Assembly (NCBI GenBank): GCA_964432885.1
Contig: CAYSPG010000014.1
Coordinates: 20,019-84,018, forward strand
DNA length: 64,000 bases
Source of the DNA: CAYSPG01 sp964432885
GTDB lineage: Bacteria > Bacteroidota > Bacteroidia > AKYH767-A > OLB10
Direction: 5' to 3'
Part shown: positions 23,481 to 32,167 of the stretch, in pieces
How the letters are laid out: every line of letters begins with the position of its first letter
Numbering within the stretch: the stretch's first letter is position 1
Made by a program: the position numbers and the translations under genes
Notes under the pieces: generated by a model
Database searches by the model: none
Seen by the model: the letters and a program-made list of their open reading frames with translations, nothing else
What the model was told of the DNA's origin: nothing

Positions 23481-24479
23481 ATGAAAACAACTGAAAACAT
23501 ACTTTCAGAAATTGCTGATGCCATTAGCATTAATAAAAACGGGCAGCTATCGTTTGCAGGTATTGTTATCGAAAATAATTTTTACAATTCAGCTCAAAGC
23601 AGGAAAAAAGAAATTGTGCAAACAATATCATCCGTTGCATATCAAAAATTTTACAGCGCTGCCACACTCTTGTCAAAACCTGTGTTTTCCGAAACAGAGG
23701 TTACCGCTTTTAAAAATAATTTATTTAACGCCTATCACCCTGCTCCAACATTAAATAGTGGGTGGAGGATAATTGAAAAAGAAAGCAATGGTATTTCTTA
23801 TTTCCAAAAACAATCGGAAGTGATTCGTCTTGCGCCCGGTTATTTTTTGGCTGAGTACGATGAATTGAAAAACCAGTTTGAGCGTGCCGATTATTACAGC
23901 GTGCTTGCAAACATTCCTGTAAATTCTGACCAAAATTATTTTCATTTTGTGCATGGCACCACCCCAAACACAGGAACTGAACATCCTCTTGTACGGTTTT
24001 ATTTTCACTTGCAGCCCCAAGGGGCTGTGCCACTTATCAAACTTGTTACGCATTGGTTTAACGCATTTAAAATAGGTTTTAGTTTTAAGTGCTGTGCCAA
24101 TCCCAACCATTATATTCGTACCGATTCGGCTGTGTTGTATTTAGCCAATCATTATTTTTCATCGGGCTTGCAATTGCTCGAAAAAATAATTCCCCAAATT
24201 AAAAACCATTTGCGTGAGCAAGTTCCGTTGTTTGCATTGCCATTGGCCAATGGCTTTTCGTTTGCCGAAAATCCAAACAACACATTAAGTTTTGGCGAAA
24301 GCCGGTGTAATATAATAGCCGAAGCAATTTTTGAATGTCTTTCTCAAAAATTAAATCAATCGCAATACGTGCAGTTTATTACTGATAAAATAAAAGGAGC
24401 CGGCTATAATCTTTCGGCCATGCATCTTAACCCGGGCTCGGCATATCCATACTGTTTTTCGCTTGCCACATTTACATGA
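23481..24479 (+). CDS. HopA1-like protein, putative phospho-Ser/Thr lyase
   Basis: 332 residues from ATG 23481 (a TTG at 23472 is less likely). HopA1 family features: VRFYFHL (171-177), RTDSAVLYL (213-221) and LSFGESRC (269-276), spaced as in HopA1 proteins. The first such protein was a Pseudomonas type III effector, but no type III system is here, and homologues (LxmY, TvaD) act in class V lanthipeptide and thioamitide pathways to eliminate phosphate from phospho-Ser/Thr. The stop of the kinase gene is one base upstream and the LanC-like gene overlaps it by four (ATGA), so the three are translationally coupled. Confidence 0.88.
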   Translation: MKTTENILSEIADAISINKNGQLSFAGIVIENNFYNSAQSRKKEIVQTISSVAYQKFYSAATLLSKPVFSETEVTAFKNNLFNAYHPAPTLNSGWRIIEKESNGISYFQKQSEVIRLAPGYFLAEYDELKNQFERADYYSVLANIPVNSDQNYFHFVHGTTPNTGTEHPLVRFYFHLQPQGAVPLIKLVTHWFNAFKIGFSFKCCANPNHYIRTDSAVLYLANHYFSSGLQLLEKIIPQIKNHLREQVPLFALPLANGFSFAENPNNTLSFGESRCNIIAEAIFECLSQKLNQSQYVQFITDKIKGAGYNLSAMHLNPGSAYPYCFSLATFT

Positions 24480-25708
24480 ATACCGAACAAATGAACAAAT
24501 ACACTGCTGTAGCAAATGAAATAGGAATAAGCCTGTGCAGTAATGCAATTTCGTATGATGGCAAATGCAATTGGCTTCACAGTACGAATAATGAAAATGG
24601 CAGAGAAATTTTTCGTCCGATGGATTTTACTTTTTATGAAGGCACTTCCGGTATTGCTTTTTTTCTGTTTAATCTTTACAGCATTACAGGCGAAAAAATA
24701 TTTCTTACTACAGCACAAGGAGCCATTAAACAATCGTTGCAAAACGCTGATGAAATTGAAAACCCAAATTCAATTGCATTTTACACAGGCAAAGCAGGAT
24801 TGGCGTATGTATTGCTAAAAGCTGCCGAACAACTTAATAGCAACGAGCATTTCTTAAAAGCAACAACACTGCTTGAACAAATAAAAGTTCAGCAAGTTGA
24901 AACAGCTCAATTCGATATTATGCATGGTTTAGCTGGAGCTATACCACTTTTTATTTACGCTGAAAAAATGCATGATATAAAAAACTTGATTAAAGTTTCT
25001 ATAACCTATGCAGAACATCTGCTGGCAAACGCAATAAGCAGCAACAACACATTAAGTTGGAATTACCAAAACGAAAACCACAAACCCCATACAGGTTTTG
25101 GTCATGGCTCGTCAGGTATGGCGTATGCATTTGCGCTGTTATATAAATTTACCGATGATGAAAAATTTAAAACTGCCTGCACAGCGTCATTGGCATACGA
25201 AGACATGCATTTTAATGCCCAACGAAACAACTGGAAAAACATTGAAGAAGTAAATGCCAACGTGCAAGGCGAAGATGATGAGCAATATCAATCGTTATGG
25301 TGTTATGGTGCTGCCGGTATGGGTATGGCAAGACTTGCTGCATGGCAACTTACCGGTAAAGAGCAAGCACGCACTATGGCAATGCATGCTTGCAAAATAG
25401 CAAAGCAATCAATTAAACAGGAACAAAATTTTTCGCTTTGCCATGGACACTTCAGCAATGCAGAGCTTTTGCTTTTAGCTGCTGATGTTTTTAAAAACGA
25501 AAATTATTTTAATGAAGCTATACCATTTGCTGAGTTGGGATACAAAACCATTTTTGAAAAAGAACGCGAATGGCCATGCGGAAACAAAACATTAAACGCT
25601 TCGCCAGCTTTTATGACAGGTACCGCTGGCATTGGAAATTTTTATTTGCGTATGGCCAACAAAAACAATGTTGCTTCGGGATTAATTTTAGAAGAATTTT
25701 TGAAATAA
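24476..25708 (+). CDS. LanC-like lanthionine cyclase
   Basis: 410 residues. It has the LanC double-barrel repeats (FYEGTSGIAFFL, FYTGKAGLAYVL, DIMHGLAGAI, GFGHGSSGMAYAF, SLWCYGAAGMGMARL, FMTGTAGIGNFYL). All zinc ligands are present: Cys 276 (WCYG), Cys 322 and His 323 (CHG), with His 210 (GFGHG) as in active cyclases. It should add Cys thiols to dehydroamino acids, making lanthionine rings. This suggests a complete dehydration-cyclisation set with the two upstream genes. Its stop is 1 bp from the stop of the convergent kinase-like gene. Confidence 0.92.
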   Translation: MNTEQMNKYTAVANEIGISLCSNAISYDGKCNWLHSTNNENGREIFRPMDFTFYEGTSGIAFFLFNLYSITGEKIFLTTAQGAIKQSLQNADEIENPNSIAFYTGKAGLAYVLLKAAEQLNSNEHFLKATTLLEQIKVQQVETAQFDIMHGLAGAIPLFIYAEKMHDIKNLIKVSITYAEHLLANAISSNNTLSWNYQNENHKPHTGFGHGSSGMAYAFALLYKFTDDEKFKTACTASLAYEDMHFNAQRNNWKNIEEVNANVQGEDDEQYQSLWCYGAAGMGMARLAAWQLTGKEQARTMAMHACKIAKQSIKQEQNFSLCHGHFSNAELLLLAADVFKNENYFNEAIPFAELGYKTIFEKEREWPCGNKTLNASPAFMTGTAGIGNFYLRMANKNNVASGLILEEFLK

Positions 25709-25709
25709 A

Positions 25710-27524
25710 CTACTTGCCTTCTTTTTTATCTTCTTCAAAAAACTGCTGGGCTGTTCCTGCACGCGTATGCTCCTGCAATTGCTTTACAATTTTTTCAGCA
25801 CGCTTGCCATGAAAATTTATTTTTTGCAAATAGGTTTTTAAAATTTTGGCAGCCGTTTTTCGCTCGTCTTCGGTTTTAGCTGTTGCTACTTCATCAACAA
25901 TCTCATCACCTATTTCCGAAAAATTATTTACAAAGTTTAATGGGTTTTGTATTTCATGCCCAAGCCTCGAAGCCATCACACCGAATGCTGCCATCTTTTC
26001 GGTTTTTACCAACTGGCTTTGCGTTGCTTTTAAATTCTCATAGGCTTCGGCAAGCTCTTTATTTGAGCGCTGCTTAAATCGGTAACGGTTTATTAACCCT
26101 ATCAAAAACAAAAGCAATAATGCGGCACCAACAATTACAGCATTACGCAACACCGTAAGCTTTTGAACTTGTGCCTGCTGTACCAAATCTTTCTTATCCT
26201 GTTCGGCTTTAGCTGCTGCAACTTTTTTATCAAACTCATATTGCATCTGCACCTGCACAGTTTTTTCGGTGTTCTCTTCGTTAACCAGGCTATCGCGATA
26301 CACAATATACTGCAAATGATTTTCCAGTGCTTTTTTATAATCGCCCTTAGCAGTATACAACCGTGATGCACATAACAAAGCATCTTTCATTTCAACCTTA
26401 CTGCCAATTTTTTCAGATAGTGCAAGGCCGTTTTTAATATATGTTTCGGCTGCAGTGTAATTTTTAAGTTTGGTGTAAATGCTTGCTACACTTATATACC
26501 CACCGGCAATTTGATTTTTCCAGTCGGTTTCAATGTTTAAATCAAGTGCTGGCTTGTAGTAATCAAGTGCACGGTAATACAAATTATTTGCTTGGCTAAT
26601 ATCTCCTGACTCAAGCGCTGCATCCCCTTCTGCTTCAGCAATTGCTCCTAACTTTTCATACGATTCGGAAATGCCATACCTGATATTAAGTTCTTTATAA
26701 ACTTCAAATGCAAGCGTTATTTTTTGTTTGGCCTGTTCTAATTTTTTTTTACTGAAATAAACATCTCCAAGAAATGTGTTGGCAGTAGCTATTAAAAATT
26801 TATTTCCGCATCTGATGGCAAATTCATACGATTTAGTATAGGCATTTAAAGCCGCATCCAGTTTATTTTGTTTGTCATATAAGTAACCTATGCATGCATA
26901 AATGCGTGCTAAAAAAACGGGATTGTTTACCTGCTCAAAAAAGCGCAGCGCTTTAAAAGCATTATTAAAAGCCTCTGGAATATTTCCCTGCGCAGTAAGA
27001 TTTTCTGCAATGCCCCAGTAACACACCCCGGTAAGGGCAGTATCCTTTATTTCAGTGGCAATTGGCAATGCCTTCGAAAAATAATTAATAGCCGTAGTAT
27101 ATTCACCTTTGGCATAAAGCCATCCCAATTTTGAATAGGTATTAGCTATGCTGTATTTGTTATTGTTGTTTTCGGCAATATGTAAAGCATGGGTGTAATT
27201 AATAAGTGCCGAATCATCCTTCGAAATCATTTTATATGCAACTCCAATACGCAAATAAGCATCTCCTTTACCCTGTTCATAATTTATTTTTTTTGATAGT
27301 TTAAGTGCCTCATTAGCAAAAAGCATAGCTTCATTAAACGCTGTATTCAACACTAAACTATCACTGTATGCAACAAGAAGCTTTATCTTTTGCGTATCGT
27401 TATTTTGCCGATTAATAATATTTTTAAAAACTTCTGCATTATTAGTTTGGGCAATCACCGTGCTGGAATAAAGAAAAACAAAAAAAGAAATTCGAAGCAG
27501 GATAAAAACACATTGTTGTGGCAT
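25710..27524 (-). CDS. TPR sensor protein with HisKA-like domain but no ATPase domain
   Basis: 604 residues. It has a signal peptide, then eight or more TPR motifs (AYLRIGVAYKMISKDDSALI, NTYSKLGWLYAKGEYTTAIN and others), a coiled coil, one transmembrane helix (AVIVGAALLLLFLIGLI, near 460), another coiled coil and a dimerisation/phosphoacceptor segment (SRLGHEIQNPLNFVNNFSEI). It then stops after AEKIVKQLQEHTRAGTAQQF and an acidic tail. No N, G1, F or G2 box of a histidine kinase ATPase domain follows, in contrast to the intact kinase at 36454-37890. It may be phosphorylated by another kinase, or be truncated. Its end abuts the lanthipeptide cluster. Confidence 0.88.
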   Translation of the reverse strand: MPQQCVFILLRISFFVFLYSSTVIAQTNNAEVFKNIINRQNNDTQKIKLLVAYSDSLVLNTAFNEAMLFANEALKLSKKINYEQGKGDAYLRIGVAYKMISKDDSALINYTHALHIAENNNNKYSIANTYSKLGWLYAKGEYTTAINYFSKALPIATEIKDTALTGVCYWGIAENLTAQGNIPEAFNNAFKALRFFEQVNNPVFLARIYACIGYLYDKQNKLDAALNAYTKSYEFAIRCGNKFLIATANTFLGDVYFSKKKLEQAKQKITLAFEVYKELNIRYGISESYEKLGAIAEAEGDAALESGDISQANNLYYRALDYYKPALDLNIETDWKNQIAGGYISVASIYTKLKNYTAAETYIKNGLALSEKIGSKVEMKDALLCASRLYTAKGDYKKALENHLQYIVYRDSLVNEENTEKTVQVQMQYEFDKKVAAAKAEQDKKDLVQQAQVQKLTVLRNAVIVGAALLLLFLIGLINRYRFKQRSNKELAEAYENLKATQSQLVKTEKMAAFGVMASRLGHEIQNPLNFVNNFSEIGDEIVDEVATAKTEDERKTAAKILKTYLQKINFHGKRAEKIVKQLQEHTRAGTAQQFFEEDKKEGK

Positions 27525-27708
27525 AAAAAATTTTTGTTTTGTTACAGGCTTAAATTATTGCTGCGCCATATTTATTGATGCGTTGTCTAAAGTACTGTTT
27601 GGCATTTAATATTCAAACAAAAAAAATGTTAAGGCCATAAACATATTTATATCTAAAGCTTTTGCTTACATTTTTAAGTGATGAAATATGATGTTTCCTG
27701 CACTTATC

Positions 27709-27716
27709 TAACTTTG
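27709..27716 (+). promoter_or_regulatory. TAnnTTTG -7 promoter box directly before mqnD
   Basis: TAACTTTG ends 4 nt before the ATG at 27721, so the transcript is predicted to be leaderless. Confidence 0.5.
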
Positions 27717-27720
27717 CTGC

Positions 27721-28560
27721 ATGAAGTCAAAAATTACCATTGGCTTTTCGCCATGCCCAAACGATACTTTTATTTTTGACGCTTTGGTAAACAAGCGAAT
27801 TGACACAGGTGAAATAAATTTTATTCCCTACATAGCCGATGTAGAAGAATTAAACAAACTTGCACTTGCCGGTAAACTTGATATAACCAAGCTAAGTTTT
27901 AATGCCTACGCATTTGCATCATCGGCTTATCAAATATTAAATGCAGGTAGCGCATTAGGAAATAATTGTGGCCCGCTGCTTATTAGCAGCAAGGATTATT
28001 CTTTTTCAGAAATAGAAAAATTAAAAATTGCAATTCCAGGAAAGTTTACAACTGCTAATCTATTACTTACCATTTTTGCTCCACAAGCAATAAACAAAAC
28101 AGAAGTGTTGTTTTCTGAAATAGAAAACCAAGTGCTTAATGGCGTTTTTGACGCGGGACTAATTATACACGAAAACAGGTTTACATACGCGCAACGCGGC
28201 TTAAAAAAAATTGCTGACATGGGTGAACTTTGGGAGCAACAATTTAATACCCCCATCCCACTTGGCTGTATCGCTGTAAAAAGAAGTTTTCCTGACGAAG
28301 TAAAATGGCAGGTAAACAATATGGTAAGTAAAAGTATTGAGTATGCTTTTTCAAGCCCACTGGAGTCAAAGCCTTTTGTTAAGCAACATGCACAGGAAAT
28401 GGATGATGAGATAATTAAAAACCACATCAAACTATATGTAAATAATTTTTCAGTTAATTTGGAAAACCAAGGAAAAAAGGCAATTGAGTTATTGCTGCAT
28501 AACGGATTTGAAAAGCAGCTATTGCCAGAGGTAAAAAATATTTTTTTAGATAGTGAATAA
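27721..28560 (+). CDS. mqnD: 1,4-dihydroxy-6-naphthoate synthase (menaquinone, futalosine pathway)
   Basis: 279 residues. The N-terminus ITIGFSPCPNDTFIFDALVN and DITKLSFNAYAFASSAYQIL, GSALGNNCGPLLIS are the MqnD signatures. It converts cyclic dehypoxanthinylfutalosine to dihydroxynaphthoate in the cytoplasm and belongs to the periplasmic-binding-protein fold. A family His (IIHENRFTYAQRGL) is intact. Its presence indicates menaquinone is made by the futalosine route. The hldD gene follows on the same strand after 24 bp. Confidence 0.95.
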   Translation: MKSKITIGFSPCPNDTFIFDALVNKRIDTGEINFIPYIADVEELNKLALAGKLDITKLSFNAYAFASSAYQILNAGSALGNNCGPLLISSKDYSFSEIEKLKIAIPGKFTTANLLLTIFAPQAINKTEVLFSEIENQVLNGVFDAGLIIHENRFTYAQRGLKKIADMGELWEQQFNTPIPLGCIAVKRSFPDEVKWQVNNMVSKSIEYAFSSPLESKPFVKQHAQEMDDEIIKNHIKLYVNNFSVNLENQGKKAIELLLHNGFEKQLLPEVKNIFLDSE

Positions 28561-28584
28561 AAAATTGCTTAAACTTTTAAAACG

Positions 28585-29550
28585 ATGATTGTAGTAACAG
28601 GGGCAGCGGGGTTTATTGGAAGTTGTTTGGTACAAAAACTAAACGAAGAAAATTTTAACGACCTGATATTGGTTGATGATTTTACCATCAAAACTAAAAG
28701 CCCAAACCTTGAAGGAAAAAAATTTACTGCAAAAGTTCATCGTGATGATTTTGCTGAATGGCTTGATAAAAATCATAAACTCACACAATTTATTTTTCAC
28801 TTGGGCGCCCGTACCGATACCACCGAGTTTAATAAAGATGTTTTTGACAAGCTTAACCTAAACTATTCAAAAACCATTTGGCTTAAATGTATTGAGTATG
28901 GTTTGCCACTGGTGTATGCATCATCGGCTGCAACGTATGGTGCAGGTGGTAATGGATATGATGATGATGAAATGCAGCTTAATAAACTAAAACCACTAAA
29001 CCCTTATGGCGATTCAAAAAACGAGTTTGATAAATGGGCTATTGCCAATGACAAGAAGCCTTACTTTTTTGCAGGTTTAAAATTTTTTAATGTTTATGGC
29101 CCCAATGAATATCACAAATCACGCATGGCTTCTGTAGTTTTTCATGGTTTCAACCAGGCATTGCAAACCGGAAAAATAAAATTGTTTAAATCACACAAGG
29201 CCGAATTTAAAGATGGCTGGCAACTGCGCGACTTTATATATGTAAAAGATGTGGTAAATGTTTGCTATTTCTTTTTGCATCATCGAAAAAATGCAGGCAT
29301 ATACAATTTAGGCACCGGTAAGGCCCGAAGTTTTTATGATTTGGCTGTATCTACTTTTAATGCTCTTAACAAAAATCAGGATATTGAATTTATTGATATG
29401 CCGGTTGATATTCGAGACAAATACCAATATTTTACTGAGGCTAACATGCAAAAACTTTTATCCATCGGTTATCCATATCCGTTTTATACACTTGAGGAGG
29501 GGGTTACCGACTATGTAAAAAACTACTTACTGCCTCAAAAATTTTATTAG
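28585..29550 (+). CDS. hldD: ADP-L-glycero-D-manno-heptose 6-epimerase
   Basis: 321 residues, extended SDR fold. The Rossmann motif is VTGAAGFIGSCLVQKL, followed by LILVDDFTIK; the catalytic YxxxK is in NPYGDSKNEFDKWAI and the Ser in LVYASSAATYGAG. The HldD-specific LKFFNVYGPNEYHKSRMASV is present. It makes the heptose of the LPS inner core, so the outer membrane should carry heptose. It may be cotranscribed with mqnD. Confidence 0.95.
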   Translation: MIVVTGAAGFIGSCLVQKLNEENFNDLILVDDFTIKTKSPNLEGKKFTAKVHRDDFAEWLDKNHKLTQFIFHLGARTDTTEFNKDVFDKLNLNYSKTIWLKCIEYGLPLVYASSAATYGAGGNGYDDDEMQLNKLKPLNPYGDSKNEFDKWAIANDKKPYFFAGLKFFNVYGPNEYHKSRMASVVFHGFNQALQTGKIKLFKSHKAEFKDGWQLRDFIYVKDVVNVCYFFLHHRKNAGIYNLGTGKARSFYDLAVSTFNALNKNQDIEFIDMPVDIRDKYQYFTEANMQKLLSIGYPYPFYTLEEGVTDYVKNYLLPQKFY

Positions 29551-29695
29551 TAATTACCCACTGGTGTTAACAATCCATTTTTATCTGTGTGTTTGTTTTA
29601 CTGTATTTTCGTCCACTGCAAAATAAACATCGGCTTGCATCTTTCTTGTAAACCGTAGCTTCGTTTTAAATTAAGCATTCAAAATAAACCACCCT

Positions 29696-30157
29696 TTGAA
29701 ACAACTAACACTTCGTGTTTTAAGACTTAAAGTAGTACGCTACTTTTTTTCTGCAGCTACTGCAACAGTGGTTGATGTGGGTGTGTATTTTTGGGCTTTT
29801 AATTTTATTTATGATAAAGAAAACATTGATGTACTGGGCTGGTATGTATTGTCGGCACCAACGGCATCATTAATCTTATCGTACACGTGCGGCTTGATAA
29901 CAAATTTTTTTATGACCAAACACCTTGTATTTAAAGAGTCGGATTTAAAAGGGTATCACCAGTTTATGCGTTTTGTATTAGTGGCACTTGGTGTACTTGC
30001 ACTTAATTATGGACTTATGAGTTTGCTTATCAAAAAATTTTTATGGTTTCCAACCATTGCACGTGCGGTATCGGCCATAAGTATTGGCGTGCTAAGTTTT
30101 GTGATTCACAAAACATTTTCGTTTAGGGTTAGCAACAAGGATGAGGTGGAAGATTAA
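29696..30157 (+). CDS. GtrA family membrane protein
   Basis: 153 residues from TTG 29696; no ATG gives a complete domain. Four transmembrane helices, starting RYFFSAATATVVDVGVYFWA and with the conserved NFFMTKHLVFKES motif before the third. GtrA-type proteins help move undecaprenyl-linked sugars across the inner membrane or act in polysaccharide synthesis, which fits the neighbouring hldD, but the exact substrate is unknown. A variant -7 box TAGCTTCG lies about 35 bp upstream. Confidence 0.88.
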   Translation: MKQLTLRVLRLKVVRYFFSAATATVVDVGVYFWAFNFIYDKENIDVLGWYVLSAPTASLILSYTCGLITNFFMTKHLVFKESDLKGYHQFMRFVLVALGVLALNYGLMSLLIKKFLWFPTIARAVSAISIGVLSFVIHKTFSFRVSNKDEVED

Positions 30158-30168
30158 TAATTAAAATT

Positions 30169-30531
30169 CTACTTCAGTGTTTTCTTAAGCTCTTCCATAA
30201 AGTTTTTAATGTTGATTAGATATTTCCTTAACTCTTCAGGGTTTTTCATCAGTTTGTCAACATCAACATGTTTAAGGTTTTTTTCCTCCTTCAGTTTTTT
30301 TTGGGCGCCTTCAATGGTGTAACATTCCACTTTTAACAGGTGATGTATTTTTCGTAGGTTTTCAATATCTTTTTTTACAAACACCCTATCGCCATAATGA
30401 TTTTTTTTTGGCTTAAGAATGTCGAAGTTTCGCTCCCAAAACCTGATGGCCGATGCATTAACATCAAACATTTCGGCAACTTCAGTTATTGTCCAGTAAA
30501 TTTTTTCAATGTTTGTATCGTCTTGTTTCAT
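30169..30531 (-). CDS. MerR family transcriptional regulator
   Basis: 120 residues. The winged helix has YWTITEVAEMFDVNASAIRF and WERNFDILKPKKN, with GDRVFVKKDIENLRKIHHLL as the second helix-turn-helix part. No C-terminal effector-binding Cys residues, so it is not a metal sensor of the classical type. Similar short MerR proteins are common in Bacteroidota next to LPS and envelope genes. It starts 18 bp after the stop of the barrel gene on the same strand, so both probably share a transcript. Confidence 0.9.
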   Translation of the reverse strand: MKQDDTNIEKIYWTITEVAEMFDVNASAIRFWERNFDILKPKKNHYGDRVFVKKDIENLRKIHHLLKVECYTIEGAQKKLKEEKNLKHVDVDKLMKNPEELRKYLINIKNFMEELKKTLK

Positions 30532-30549
30532 CTGTGTTATGTTTTGCTG

Positions 30550-31272
30550 CTACTCTTCTTCCTTTTTCTCTTGTTTTTTTAGTGGAGTTTCAGAAAAGAA
30601 ATAACGTATGTCAATGGTAAGATAATTTCCTGATATTTTATTGTTGAATTTAGGATAAAACGGTTTGTCAATAAAAGTAACCTCTGATTGGTAAATGTAA
30701 TTATAAGGCCGATGATAAGAAGCACCAAGATAAAAATTTCCGGCATTTTCTGTTCGGTATTCAAAGCCAATATTGGCAATAAGTGCGTTTGATAACCACG
30801 CACGCCTTACACCATAGTTATAGTACACATCGGTTTGTGTTTCAATATCACTTGGATAAAAATCAAACGAATTACCAAGCGATACATCTGTAAAAAATTT
30901 TTCGGATAGCTGGATAAATACAAGGAGTGAAAGAGGAATTTCGTAACCAATAAATTTATACTTAGCCGTATGTGTATAGGCAGTGTCGGTAATTTGCAGC
31001 TTGTAGTTTCTGCGTACATAATTAATGCCTGTTTCGGCCGAAATGGTATTGGTAAATCCGCGTCTTATAACCATGCCGGCACAGTAGCCTGATGCTTGCT
31101 TAACAACAGAGGAAGTTAAGCCTGACTCAAATTTTTGAGGACCGGTACCAAAATAGCTACTGCTAAAAATAGGTTTTATCTGGAACCCGGCAGTAAGTAT
31201 ATCCTGTTGTGCCATTAGCAATGCAGGTATCAGTAATAAAACCGTTAAATAAGCTATCCTAAACAACCTCAT
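30550..31272 (-). CDS. Outer-membrane beta-barrel protein of unknown function
   Basis: 240 residues with a signal peptide (VLLLIPALLMAQQ). Repeated amphipathic strands (GFQIKPIFSSSYFG, AGMVIRRGFTNTISAETGIN, IANIGFEYRTENAGNFYLGA, GNYLTIDIRYFFSE) fit an eight- or ten-strand barrel. The last strand is followed by a Lys/Glu tail (TPLKKQEKKEEE). No specific family recognised. It precedes the MerR gene in a likely two-gene unit; an odd pairing, since neither is obviously related. Confidence 0.75.
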   Translation of the reverse strand: MRLFRIAYLTVLLLIPALLMAQQDILTAGFQIKPIFSSSYFGTGPQKFESGLTSSVVKQASGYCAGMVIRRGFTNTISAETGINYVRRNYKLQITDTAYTHTAKYKFIGYEIPLSLLVFIQLSEKFFTDVSLGNSFDFYPSDIETQTDVYYNYGVRRAWLSNALIANIGFEYRTENAGNFYLGASYHRPYNYIYQSEVTFIDKPFYPKFNNKISGNYLTIDIRYFFSETPLKKQEKKEEE

Positions 31273-31360
31273 ATTTTTTAAAATCTATTTTAATAATTTC
31301 GTTATAAAACCAAGACTACAAAATCAACCCAAACGTTGCATAAAGAATCCGAAAATAGAT

Positions 31361-31392
31361 AAAAAAAAGCCCACCGAACTTATTCGATGGGC
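31361..31392 (-). terminator. Intrinsic terminator after tRNA-Lys
   Basis: GCCCACCGAA (31369-31378) pairs with TTCGATGGGC (31383-31392). The one C/A mismatch on the plus strand is a G.U pair in the minus-strand RNA, and eight Ts follow on that strand, which supports the minus direction. Confidence 0.85.
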
Positions 31393-31400
31393 TTTTGGTG

Positions 31401-31473
31401 TGATCCCGCTGGGATTCGAACCCAGGACCCCTACATTAAAAGTGTAATGCTCTACCGGCTGAGCTACGGAATC
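31401..31473 (-). tRNA. tRNA-Lys (anticodon TTT)
   Basis: On the minus strand the 73-nt sequence folds as a cloverleaf. Acceptor GATTCCG pairs with CGGGATC, with A as discriminator. The D arm holds GCTCAGCCGGTAGAGC, the anticodon loop is CTTTTAA with TTT in the middle, the T loop TTCGAAT lies between CTGGG and CCCAG. CCA is not encoded. There is a promoter box 23 bp upstream and a terminator just downstream, so it is an independent single-gene unit. Confidence 0.97.
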
Positions 31474-31495
31474 ATCTCTTTTTTTAAAGAGCGCG

Positions 31496-31503
31496 CAAAA
31501 GTA
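31496..31503 (-). promoter_or_regulatory. TTTG-N20-TAnnTTTG promoter of tRNA-Lys
   Basis: TACTTTTG on the minus strand, with a TTTG -33 box 20 bp further upstream, is the best full promoter in the window. The tRNA 5' end is 23 nt downstream. Confidence 0.75.
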
Positions 31504-31688
31504 TATTCCTGTACTGAAAAACACAAATAAGATTTGATATTTTATTAACAAAAAGAGCATAACTCCGATAATAGGAACTTTAATTCAACTCAAATGCAGC
31601 AAAACCTGTTTCGTTTATCAAACCACTTTACTTTAGTGCCCTGATACCAATATAAAACCCGCCTTATTAAAATATACAAATTTACTTT

Positions 31689-32159
31689 ATGACATTAAAA
31701 ATTGGAGACACCGCACCGCTGTTTACAGCATGTAACACCGAAAAAGAAAAAATATCCTTGGAGATGTTTCGCGGAAAAACTGTTTTGCTTTTATTTTTTC
31801 CGGCTGCATTTACCAGTACTTGCACCAAAGAGCTATGCAGCACACGCGATGACATTGCTTATTACAACGGACTTAACTGCGAAGTGATTGGTATGAGCAC
31901 AGACGCACTTTTTGCATTAAAAAAATATAAAGAAGAACAAAATTTAAACTTTACTTTGCTAAGCGATTTTAATAAAGAAATTTCGCTGGCGTACGGCTCA
32001 CAATATGAACAGTGGTTTAATTTGATGAAAGGTGTAGCTAAGCGTTCGGCATTTGTTATAGATAAAATTGGAGTAATTAAGTATGCCGAAGTATTAGAAA
32101 ATGCAAGCGACCTGCCAAACTTTGAAGCCATTAAAAAAGCGATTGAGGCCTGCCTTTAA
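31689..32159 (+). CDS. Peroxiredoxin (AhpC/TSA family)
   Basis: 156 residues. Thioredoxin-like fold with the peroxidatic Cys in FFPAAFTSTCTKELCSTRDD (PxxxTxxC). A second Cys five residues later (ELC) might be resolving. The conserved Arg is in AKRSAFVIDKIGVIKY. It reduces hydrogen peroxide or organic peroxides with thioredoxin or similar. The length is normal for the 1-Cys/AhpE-BCP range. It is monocistronic and converges with the T9SS protein gene. Confidence 0.93.
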   Translation: MTLKIGDTAPLFTACNTEKEKISLEMFRGKTVLLLFFPAAFTSTCTKELCSTRDDIAYYNGLNCEVIGMSTDALFALKKYKEEQNLNFTLLSDFNKEISLAYGSQYEQWFNLMKGVAKRSAFVIDKIGVIKYAEVLENASDLPNFEAIKKAIEACL

Positions 32160-32167
32160 AATTTTGT

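Noticed and set aside
23481..24479. Type III secretion effector (HopA1 name)
   Set aside because: No type III genes in the window; the kinase and LanC neighbours point to peptide modification.
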